Shown one piece after another: positions 11,212 through 21,800 of a stretch of DNA of 64,000 nucleotides. The stretch spans positions 62,001 through 126,000 of the forward strand of contig JAEHOE010000027.1 of NCBI GenBank assembly GCA_016858145.1. Direction: 5' to 3'. The first letter of the stretch is position 1; each line of letters starts with the position of its first letter. Source of the DNA: Edaphochlamys debaryana. Its lineage: Eukaryota > Chlorophyta > Chlorophyceae > Chlamydomonadales. Below the pieces are notes generated by a model. The model was not told where the DNA came from. It did no database searches and was given only the letters and a program-made list of their open reading frames with translations. The position numbers and the translations under genes are program-made.

Positions 11212-12178
11212 TTCCACCGGCCTCTAGACACAAACAGAGCTAAGGGGCATGTCAGGAGCGACTCCGTGGCGAGTATCTGTTCAGCCCGCCGTTCGCGGCG
11301 TAGGGCAAGCGGTCTTGCTGAGCGCGAGAAGTTGTATGTTGTTCTTGACTCTGCTCAAAGGGGCCGGGCCAGGGGCCGGAAACCGCTTCCTGGCCGAGAA
11401 TGGTCACGGCCCAAACCTTGCGATATGCCCACTCCACCCCTGCCCCCTTCCCTGTCCCCTGGCCGTCCCTGCCCTTGCGCTAACCCGTCACCCCTCAACG
11501 GACAACCACGGACCCTAACCCTTCACCCCCCTGCCTTGCCCTCAGCTGCCTCTACCCCTCCTTCCCCTTGCTGGCAAACTCACATGCAACGCGCTGAAAG
11601 CGGTGGATGGAACTACTTCTCGTGTGTGAGACGTCTGCATGTGCTGGGTCCTGGGAGGGAGCTGTGGACAGGGCTGTTGGGGAAGTGGGCCGGGGAGTTC
11701 CCTGGTGAATGCTCAACCTGGCGTGTAATGCTGTAATCTACATCAAAGTAAGGGAACGGGAGCCTCGCCCTCAGTCACCTCCCTACCACTCACCAGAGGC
11801 ACGGCTCGGGCGGTTAAAGCCCATGAGGACCAGTCACTGCGGTCACTGCGAGCAGACCGTCCGCGGGGTAGCTGGGCGGCCGTGCTGGGCCGTGCACGTA
11901 CAGCTGCCGACACGGGACGAGGGCGGGACGGCTGGCCTCAAGGCCCTGGCTGCGCCTCGGTACATACGTTGGGAAGCGTAGAGGACAGAGCGCAGAGCGG
12001 GAACCAGCGGGACCGGCAGATTGAAGGGCTTTAGGTGAGGGTTCGGCCGCGTCAGCCCAGCTTTCGAGAAGCCCTCACGCGCACAAGGTATTCCACATAA
12101 AACTACAGTTTCTAGGACTCCGCAGAGCAAGCCAACACTTACTCGCTGAAAGCAACCACTCGCGGCGGTACTTCCGAC
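11212..12178. promoter_or_regulatory. Divergent spacer upstream of HYDA and the membrane gene
   Basis: 967 bp separate the start codons of two divergent genes, so both promoters should lie here, unless the membrane gene has further 5' exons. Three GTAC cores occur on the HYDA side at 11898-11901, 11960-11963 and 12168-12171. GTAC is the core of copper-response elements bound by CRR1 in Chlamydomonas, reported to act on a hydrogenase gene there. GTAC is common throughout this window, so the sites are only suggestive. No convincing TATA box was seen. Confidence 0.4.
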
Positions 12179-15100
12179 ATGTCTCGCGTGCTGGCGCCAA
12201 GCAGCCGGATATCCCTGGCCGGCGCTCGCTATGGTCGACATGTGGTTAGCTCTCCCTGCCGCGCCGTTCTGGTGTTCCGCGCACACGCTCAGTCCGCCGA
12301 GAAGGCTCCCTCGCGCGGTGCCGCGCCGAAGGCGGTGCCAGCAGCAGCAGCCGCAGGAGATGTAGTCATGGAGAGGGACGAAGCAGTCGCCCACTGGAAA
12401 CAGGCGCTCGCCGAGCTGGGTAGGCCAAATCGTTGCGCGACCGACGTGCACCGCGCCTCAACGGCGTGCCAGTAATCGACTGCATCGCAGCTGCCATTCT
12501 GGGCCGTATGGTGATGTTGGGGCAAAAGCCCAACCGTGGACATGCGGACATGTAGAATCGCCCTCCTCGCCGGCTGCTCCCGCAGACGTGCCCAAGGACT
12601 CGCCAAAGCGCAAGTATGTCGTTGCATCGGTAGGTCACAATGATGGCGTGCCCGAAACGTCTTCGGGCTTTCCAACCAACTGCCGTGTCCGTGTCGGGGC
12701 GGGATAGGGCGGGTTCGTGCCGACTTGGGCGGGAGGGAGCGCTCGCCCACGGTTTGGTGCAGGACAGACTCAATCTGTTCTACACCAGAGCCTCAAGCTC
12801 TGTGATCATAATGCTCCGAGGGCCACTAGCGGGACTTCTCAACTAACTGCGGCGGCATAGCTCAAGCCCTGCCGTGCTAGTCGGCCCTCGCCGGAGGGAC
12901 CACACCCGCTCGGCAGGGGCAGCCCTGCCGCTCATCGCCCACATGTGGCCGCGCCCGGTCCCCCTCAGGTCGCCCCGGCGGTACGTGTTGCGATCGCGGA
13001 GTCGTTCGGGCTGCCGCCCGGTTCCACTACCCCCGGTCAGGTACGCCAGCTCGGAGGCCCAGACCCTGGTACCGTAGCTGCACGTTGCCTTGACGATGCG
13101 CACACTACTATTCTGACTCGTGAGACTCCACCCTAGGCACCCTTTGCCATCCCTTTCCGTGACTTCACTCTCCCGACGCGTCTTGCTCTCGCTTCCGCCT
13201 ACCTTTGTCACGCCACGCGTGTTCGTCCGGCGCCCGCCCACCCTCCATCCCTTGGATCCCACATCCACACACGTACGCAGCTGGCCGAGGCCCTGCGCCG
13301 CCTGGGCTTCGACGCAGTGTACGACACGCTCTTCGCGGCGGATCTCACGATCATGGAGGAGGGTACGGAGCTGATCCACCGCCTCAAGGAGCACCTGGCG
13401 GCCAACCCCGAGTACGAGTAAGCAAAGGTTGCCGTACATGCCGTACATAATTGCATGACAGCCTAGGCAGAGGAGGCAGAGGAAGAGGGGAAACAGGGAT
13501 AGCGTGCACGTCCACTGGATCCTATCGAGATCCTGCCCGCACCCATAGCGTTTGCACCGGCCTTAACTCTTTCTGTCGGTTCCCACCCGTTTTAACCCCC
13601 CCTTCCTTCTCCCGCCCTCCACACCCAGTAAGCCGCTGCCCATGTTCACGTCCTGCTGCCCTGGCTGGGTGGGCATGATGGAGAAGAGGTGGGGGGGAGA
13701 GGGGGGTTGTGAGGGGAAGTCGAGGGGCTTGAGGAGAGGCATGTGTGTATGGGCTGGGGCGTGTGCCACGTCGGCCTACGGTATCGGGGCTGGCGAGGGG
13801 TGGGCACGACGGAGAAGAGGTGCGGGTTGGCAAGGACGGAAGGGAGGGAGACGATGCAGAAAGGAAGGCCGACAAGGGTGGCTTAATGCGTGACGCAGGC
13901 ACACAGGGCGCGCAGGCACGCCGACACGGGGTAATCCCGGGGGGCTTCGCCGCCCGCAGAGCCTGACGGCGGCGGCTCAGCCCAGAAAATGCTAGGGGCA
14001 GCGTGTTGGCTCAGGCATCACCTGACGCCTGGCCCTGTCCGTCCCCTCACTCCCCTCCGAATCTCTCCCCCCGACCCCGCCCCAGCTACCCCGACCTCAT
14101 CCCCTACGTGTCCTCCTGCAAGAGCCCCCAGATGATGATGGGGGCCGTGGTCAAGACCTATCTGGCGGAGAAGAAGGTGCGGTGCGCGGGCGAAACACGT
14201 GGCAGGGCCGGACACGGACGGACAGCCAAACAATGATGATACCGTTGCATTTGGGCCCCGCACAGCCTCCGTACCGCGCCGCAACAGGCGGGCCTAGGCC
14301 CTACCCGCCCCACCCCGCTCCTCCCTAAACACCACCAGGGCCCATCTGCATGGAATCTATCCCCCTTCGTTCCCAACAACAACCCTTCCCCCTTCCCCCT
14401 TCCTTCCCCCCATTCCTTCCCCTCTGACGCCCTGGCCCCCCAGGACATCTGCATGGTATCCCGTTCCCCTTCTTCTCCTCATCCCTGCCCACCCTCCCCC
14501 CTCCCCCCTACACCCCTTCCTCCCTCCCCCCCTCTCAGGCCCTGGCCCCCCAGGACATCTGCATGGTGTCCGTCATGCCCTGCGTACGGAAGCAGGGCGA
14601 GGCCGACCGGCCCTGGCACTGCCAGAGCGGGGGCGTGCGTGACGTGGACCACGTCATCACAACGGCCGAGCTGGGCACCGTGCTCAAGGTAGAGGGGACG
14701 GCGGGGGAAGCCGAGGGGTAAAGCGTGTGTGTATGGGCGGGGGCGTGCGGGGCGTGGCCGATGGACCACGCACGTCATCACAACGGCCGAGCTGGAGGGG
14801 CGGGGAAGCGGAGGGGGGCGCGGGGGCATGCGCCCGGGCGCTGACCTCTGAAGGGCAAAGAGCCAATCAACATTGTGCGGGCTACGGGGGACGAACGTCT
14901 TACTCATACCAGTAACGTCTCTCCCCATGTCATCACACGCTTTTGACACTGCCTTGGCCGTTCGCGTGTTACATTCCCGCTTCCGCCCGCGGTTTCCCCG
15001 CTCCTGCGGCCCCCCCCTGACAGGAGCGCAACGTCCAGCTGCCCGAGCTGCCCGACTCCCAGTTCGACAACCCCATCGGGGACGGCTCGGGCGGGGCGGT

Positions 15101-16959
15101 GCTGTTCGGTACCACAGGGGGGGTCATGGAGGCGGCGCTTCGGACGGTGGGTGCAGGGCGGCTGGCTGCGTGGGGTGGGGTGCCGGGTTGTGCGTGTTTG
15201 TGCGTGAACCGCCCGCACTCCGAGGGGCATGGCCCCACCTCGTTGGCATGTCGCACTCATCTTGCATCTCTTGCCGTACAGGCGTACGAGGTGATCACGG
15301 GCCAGAAGATGGAGCGGCTGCAGCTGAGTGAGATCCGCGGCATGGACGGAATCAAAGCGGCCTCGGTGGGTCGGGCAACTGGGGCCAACGGGAGAGCACC
15401 GTGATGACAGCTCATGAGTCTCCGGGGCGGGGGTGGCGGAGAGACGAGGACGGCTATTGCTCAGAGGGCAGTATTGCACAAATGGAGCTGTATTTATCCT
15501 GCGCACAGCATTCCGTTTGCGCGCTCAGTTGCGGGCCGGGGTAGACGGAGCGTGAGGGCGGAAAGGAGGTCCTGTTGAGCGCACGAGTGCGCTCCACCCT
15601 ACCTATCTACCTACCCCATCCCCTGTGCGTGTCCACCCCCCCATGCCCCCAGGTGACGCTCAAGCCCGCCCCCGGCTCCGAGCTGGCGGGCCTGCTCAAG
15701 ACGCGCTGCCCCGTCAAGCCGCCTGCGGTAAGCGTGGAGTGACCAGCTAGCGTAGCGGTCACGCCCGGCCCCTCCTGCCTCCCAACCACGCACCCTGCTA
15801 CATACCCCGCCACCCCCTTGGCCCTGTCACCCCCCCGGGGCCCTCGACAAGGGGTATGCGCCCGGATGAGCTTCACTCATCCTCCTCACTCGCCATCCCC
15901 TCGCTCGCTCAGCACCCCCTCTCGCGCGTTGCCCTTCTCTCCATGCATGGCCCCATGACGTACCCCAGGCCAAGCCGGACACGGCCGGCCCCGCCGCCCC
16001 CCTCCACTGGGACGGCTGTACGGGGGAGGGCGAGATCACTCTGAGGGTGGCAGTGGCCAACGGCTTGGGCAACGCCAAGAAGCTAATCACCAAGATGCAG
16101 GTGCGTGCCGTACCAGTATCGTATGTGCCGTACCCACATGTACGGTTGGCGTTTCGACACACCCAAGCACCCTCAACCCCCATCCCCGTCGCCACATCCC
16201 CACACCTCGCTCCTACCACGACCGCAGTCGGGGGAGGTGGGGTACGACTTCGTGGAAGTCATGGCCTGCCCCGCCGGCTGCGTGGGCGGCGGCGGCCAGC
16301 CCCGCTCGACCGACAAGCAGGTGACGCAGAAGCGCCAGGCGGCGCTGTACGACCTGGACGACAAGGCCGCGATACGGAGGTACGGCAGTACGGCAGATCT
16401 ATCCCGGCGGCGTGGGCATGGCATGGCACGCGCAAAGACGGGCATAGCCTCATCATCAACCCTACCTAGTCCCTGCCGGCCCCGTGCGCCCCGCTGGCCT
16501 TCCTGGTGTGCTCCTACACCAGACATATATCTCCCATCACCACCAAACCGCCAGGTCGCACGAGAACCCGGCGGTACAGAAGCTGTACGAGGAGTTCCTG
16601 GGGGAGCCCAACTCCCACAAGGCGCACGAGCTGCTGGTGGGTGGGTGGCTGGTCATCACGTGCGTGAGGAGCTAGCGGGCAGCTGAGCTACTGAACCACT
16701 ACCGTTTGATGTGTAGGGGATGGACGGAGGGTCATGCGCAAAGAGACGAACGAGTTGGGATGTCGGCGCACTGCTGGCTTCCCGACCCTGGGGAACTGGC
16801 TGAATTGCCCATTGCGCTGATTCGTAGGGCGGTCCAGCCTGCAGGGCAAGCTCCCTCCTTGGCCCCTCCTGTACATACGCCGCCCTTTCCCCCGCCCTCT
16901 CGTACGCCAACCCCACTCAGCACACGCACTACCAGGCGGGAGGCGTGGAGAACGAGTAG
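12179..16959 (+). CDS. HYDA: [FeFe]-hydrogenase, chloroplast
   Basis: Catalyses reversible proton reduction to H2 with photosynthetic ferredoxin as electron donor, in the chloroplast stroma under anoxia. Fourteen phase-consistent exons give 493 aa: 12179-12419, 12586-12629, 12969-13040, 13281-13417, 13629-13688, 14086-14176, 14539-14688, 15024-15146, 15282-15365, 15653-15727, 15969-16100, 16228-16379, 16555-16636, 16921-16959. The first 55 or so residues are Ala/Arg/Ser-rich like a transit peptide. The three H-cluster motifs are intact: FTSCCPGW (Cys174 as the proton-relay position, Cys175 as ligand), MPC (Cys230) and MACPAGCVGGGGQPRST (Cys417, Cys421). There is no N-terminal iron-sulfur domain, as in the compact algal enzymes. 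Introns carry several copies of nearby exon ends (see findings). No maturase genes (HYDEF, HYDG) are in the window. No TGTAA motif was found downstream. Confidence 0.97.
13667..13821. repeat. Exon echo: end of HYDA exon 5
   Basis: 13667-13690 (encoding VGMMEK plus the donor) is repeated at 13799-13821 inside intron 5, offset about 131 bp, with two or three changes. Confidence 0.8.
14342..14567. repeat. Exon echo: start of HYDA exon 7, two upstream copies
   Basis: 14539-14567 (start of exon 7, ALAPQDICM) has an exact 29-bp copy at 14429-14457 in intron 6, offset 110 bp. In the copy the preceding AG is replaced by AC. A shorter third copy around catctgcatgg lies at 14342-14373, about 104 bp further upstream, giving a ladder of three units. 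Confidence 0.9.
14651..14794. repeat. Exon echo: end of HYDA exon 7
   Basis: The 23-bp string at 14651-14673 in exon 7 (VITTAEL) occurs again without change at 14772-14794 in intron 7, offset 121 bp. The copy stops before the exon's final codons and donor. Confidence 0.9.
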
Positions 16960-17043
16960 TGCACGGAAGCTACACGGCGGGGACCTCTGAACCAAACGTT
17001 GGGGTCATTCAGCACTCAACAAGGAGGCGTGGAGAACGAGTAG
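16941..17043. repeat. Duplicated terminal exon of HYDA
   Basis: 16941-16959, the end of the last exon with its stop codon, is repeated exactly at 17025-17043. The upstream catcagcac-like acceptor context is also repeated, so most of the 39-bp last exon is duplicated 84 bp downstream, with an 8-bp deletion that shifts its frame. Confidence 0.9.
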
Positions 17044-18885
17044 CGCGAGGGCGCTGCGGGAATTGATGTTGAGAGGAGGGGACGGGGAGTCAGCCTCGGG
17101 GGTCAGTCCTGCTAGCAATCCTTGAAGAGGCTTGTGCGGGCCACGGCCCATGTCGATGCCCTGGACACCCCCGCGGCACTACGCCCCGTTGTCTATAATA
17201 ACCCCCGGGGAGCGAGCAGTTGCCGACCGACGCGGATACGAATCATGGGGCCGCTGCGCTGCAGACGTGTGATAATAATACAGGCGAGGATGAGTTTGGT
17301 CTGCTGTACATATCGGGCAAGGCTTTGATGGTGCAGGCGGGATCCCGCCAGACGGGGCGCAGAGCCGCAGACATGGGGACGGCGGCCCCCGCGGCCGGCC
17401 GGTACTGGCCGGGGCCATTGCGTTCCACGGCACCAACTGATAAAGGCCTGCGCTAAGGCCGGATCGATCCCTGTGTACAGAGTTACGGGATTGGCAACTG
17501 ACGGGCCTGGGCGGGGAATGCTGGAGGAGCTGAATAGCGGTGGAATTCTGTCATGCTGCACGTTGGCACGTTGATTGCTGTAGTATCCGTGGGAGCACGT
17601 GCTCTCATTTGGCAATTGCATTAGAGCATTACTTATGTGCTCTCCTTTCGCATTACTATTCGAGCCCAAGGGGAAGGGCAGCTCAGAGGGAGCTGCTGGC
17701 AGACGGCCTGCCCGTTGTGCCTGAAGCAGAGCCATGGCGTGTAGCCGTCCGGAAGGCGCTGACTTCGCACGTGCCTGACCCAAGCACCCCACGCTGGAGA
17801 CGAGCTTAGTACTGGCTGTACTCTCATTGCAAGTCAACTAGTACCGCGATACCGGTCCTATGCACACGAATTTGATGCATGGTTGATGGGACGGCCGTCC
17901 CCATGCACGGCGCCGGATCAGGGAAGGGAAGCGGCACCGGATCAGGGGTGATCCATCTGAAGAGAGATCAAGATACCGGAATACGGTAGGATCTCACCAT
18001 CCAGTGGCTATAATCCACGCACACTCTGTCGCCGCTTGATCCTGCCTCACCAAAACAAGTATGTGATGCTCTCCTCCACCACACCATGGCTAGGGGCACC
18101 CACTCGCCCCGAGGGCCCTCGACGCCGCCGGATACACCCAGGCTCAGAATGACCGAGGATCTGGATCCGGCAGGGGTGACAATCTCAAGCGATGCAGTAC
18201 GTAATCAGCAATACACAGGCACATCTCTCAACACCCCCCTGGTGAGACGGCGCGCGTGGTTCAAGGAGCCCTGCCGCGGAGCCCTCAAGCCCTCACAACA
18301 CCAGCCCGCGCAGGCCACAGTACAGCAGCCACGGTAAAAGGAAATAAAGCCCTGAAACCGGATAGGTACCGGGCTTCCGGACAGATACCGGTACACTGCT
18401 GCATCCGCTAGAAATGCTCATTTCATCAATCGCAGAGCCTTGAGAGGGGATACCTCCCGCCTGCCAGTAACCAGTACCCTCGCATGAGCACCCAACAGCT
18501 AGTCACTCGTGATTCTTCCTGGCAGCCCTCGTTGGGCCGCCCTACTAGCGATGCTGAAAGAAGAGAGGGCCATCCCCGCCCTGGGAGGAAAGTGTTGACG
18601 AGCGAAGACCCCTAGCAAGTTAGTAAGACGATGGCCACCCGGCCCCGCCCAGGCGCCCCGCAATCCTGCACGCACTCCCGTCCGTTCGTTGTGGCCGCCC
18701 CAATGTGTGTCCACATGGCGCCTCGACCCATCATGTCAACACAACGTGGCTTACCCAGCGCGAATGGACCGTTCCATGGCCGTGCCTTAACCTTCCACTG
18801 GCACTTGGTTGTTGTTTGCCCCACACCAAACACACGGGCGGTATCGAGCTCCCTGTCCGTGCTACCGGGCGCACAGCCGGCGGCC
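16960..18885. other. Intergenic region between HYDA and the glycosyltransferase array
   Basis: Convergent 3' flanks of HYDA (plus) and glycosyltransferase copy A (minus). Apart from the duplicated HYDA terminal exon at its left end I see no gene. Short accgg/ggatc-rich stretches recur around 17,900-18,000 and 18,350-18,400, without a definable unit. No TGTAA motif was found for either gene. Confidence 0.55.
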
Positions 18886-21800
18886 TCACGCCTTTCCCTG
18901 CTCCTGCCTCCACCAGGGCAGCACGCCCCGGCAGTTCATGAGCTGCGCGTTGCGGTGCGTCTGCACCCAGCCGCCTTTGCCGCCACCGGGCCCTGCGGCT
19001 GACCTCGGCCCCGCCTCTGCTACCCCGCCGGCAGAGGCTTGAGGCAGCAGGGAGGTCACGTTTCCCAAATCAACCTCGCGCTGCGTGCGTATGAGCCAGT
19101 CCACCCAGGTCCGGTAGTGGCGGTAGGCGGAGGCGAGGGTGCCGTCGGGCGCTACCAACTCCTGGGGCGGGAAAACGGGGGGACGCGCCGATGTGGCTAG
19201 GTGAGGAGCGGTGGTGGAGGACCACGCGCACGGTGCATTGCACGATAGAGAGCACGTGTCGTGGAGTGGGGACAGCTTGGCCAGCCGCGCTACACCAAGC
19301 AAGACAGCACCGTAGGCGCCGTCACGGGTTGTCTCTTGCCCCCTAGCCGTGGCCGCCCGTCGGGGCATGCATGGGATGCATGCTCAACGTTAACCCAGCG
19401 CGCCCCCGGCGCCGCAAATCCCATGCATCAGCCACCCCACACACACCTTGAGCAGGGCTTGCTTGGCGTCCTCGGTCCGGACGTGCAGCGCGCTCTCCGC
19501 GGGGCCAGGGTGAGGTGGCGGTCGACTGGACCCAGCGGGTGGCGGCCGTCTACTCCTAAGGCTGCGCCACTTGCCCTTCTTGCTTTTTTTGCTCGTTTTG
19601 CTGCCACTAGACAACGCTGCGATGGCTACCTTTTCGTGGTACCGGTGTACCAACCACGCGTCCGGCAAAACCACCAACCGAAACCGCCGCAATCTCGCCA
19701 GCGTGTCCACGTGCTGGATCTTATCGTGGAACCATCCCCGGAAGCGCTGCGGGGCACACGGTAGGGCCGGTGAGGAGGGCAACGGTGGGTTGCGAAGGGA
19801 CAAGAAGTAAAATTTTTCAATGAACGGGGATGGGGGGTTGAGGTGGTGGGGATGAGGGCCCGAGGTGGGGTGGCGGGGGTGGGCGTCGGGGCTGGGTACC
19901 AAGCTCGCGACCCACCCAGTCATCGTCACCACCTCGGTGCTCCACCAACTTGCTGCGAATGACGTTTGCTGGTCGCCCAAACAGCTTCATTAGCTGCTCC
20001 GAGCTGCTAGTGTGGGCAAGCAGCGCCGACGCCTCAGCGCCACCGGCGCGCCCAAGGCAGCCTCCCCGGCCCGAATGTTGCTCCATATCAGGGCGTGAAC
20101 CCATGCGGAGGACCCCTGACCGCTCCCCCTTAGGGCGGCGCACAGCCCCGCATTAACCCACCTCGTCATAGCCAGGGTCCTCGAACCTGCAGTGCAGAAG
20201 TTCCAGGGGAGGGGAGTACGCGGATGACAGAGGTTGGGAGGCTATCGACATGAACATGCCACGCCCCGCTAGTGGGAACTAGCAAGGGGCACTTGCCCTC
20301 CGGAACCCCTCGCAGACAAGCAAGGGCAGCAGAGGCCAAGGCAAGTAGGACAGGGCACCTGCCCTACGGGACGTGGAAATTTGTGGCTGAGGTTCGGCTG
20401 AGCAGAGGTCCAGTACGACCCCGTATGGGTGCATCGAGGCATCTAGGCGAGTGAGGGAGGGGGTGACCTCAACCCCTGATCGCCTCAACCACCCCAACTC
20501 ATGTATGCGACTGCATCCATGCCCACAGCATAGCCAGGACTCACCGCGACAGGATGCCCCAGGGCTCGAAGCTGCGGTTGTGTGGTACCTCGAATGGAGC
20601 AGAGGCGTAGACCCATTCGTCGTGGCGGATGGGGCCGTGGCAGTGCGGGCAGCGGTTCACTTGGAACACGACGATCGCCCGGGCCAGGTACAGGGATGCG
20701 GCAACGCGCTTGCTCTCTGGGGAATGGTCGTGGGATACACGATGGGGGAAGGAGCGGGTCAAGGGACATTAAGAACACACAGAAGCTGTAAGCGAGGCCG
20801 GGTGTGCAGCAGCCCTCCGCCCCCTCCACCCTCTTTCCCCCACCAGTGAGAGCCACGCTGGTGACCTCCCGGGATGTGTCGGGGTCCAGGTAGTAGGCGG
20901 TCTCGAAGGCGGGCAGGATGCCCAGCCCGGGCCCAGCCGGGCCCGACACCTGGGCGGTCACGCTCTTGACCCTGCGCGGGCGGGCGGAACGCGGGTCTGG
21001 TGTTAGTGTTCGCTTGGTCAGCGAGGCCAAGCTTGGGAGAGGGTCTCAGAGTCTCAGAGTCTCAGTCGGGACACTTGCAAGGTCTGACTGCAGCACCGGT
21101 GGCGAGCCTTTGGGACCTGGCCTGGACATGTCTATGCAGCTTCATCTGCCTCTGCCTCTGCCTCTGCCAGCCAGACCCACGCGACCCCTCATCCCAACGC
21201 ACCACTCGGGGTCTGCCGCCAGTCGGTTAAGGGAGGCGCTGGTACCGAGGTCCACATCCAGCATGGCGGCGAGCGGGGTCTGGGGGGCGCGTGGGTAGGT
21301 TAGATGTGCGTTAGTCGTGTTTAAATCCCAGGGCCCCCCGGCACCATGCCGCGGACAGCAAAACGCGGGCTCGCGTTCAGCCATTCGGCGAGCAAGCAAC
21401 TCAGGTCACGCACACGTCACTTCCTCCCTGCCTCCCTCCACCCCCAATCCTCCCCCAGCCACCTGCACCATGAGGCCCGCTGCGTTGCGGAGGGCGTTGG
21501 TGGGCATGATGGCCGCAAGCTGGGCGTCGGCAACCTGCGGGGTGGGCGAGCGGGGGCAGTAAGCACACTCAACCAGGCATGAGACAAAGGCAGCCGCGCA
21601 GGTTAACAGACCTCCCGCCCCCCTCCCGTCCACCCCTCACCTCCACGAACAGCCCCACTCGCAGCGAGCAGGTGGTGCCGTTGCTCGCCACCCGGGCCGC
21701 CTCCATGCGGTCAAAGAAGGACTGGAGGGGGACGGGAAAGGGCAAGGAACGGGAGGGAGGGAGGGGTGGGGCCAGGGGGAAGCGAAGGACACGAGGACGG

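Noticed and set aside
16637..16675. HYDA ending at the stop just after 16636 (readthrough of exon 13)
   Set aside because: The added residues do not resemble hydrogenase C-termini, whereas splicing to 16921 restores the HTHY-x-AGGVE-type end known from algal enzymes.
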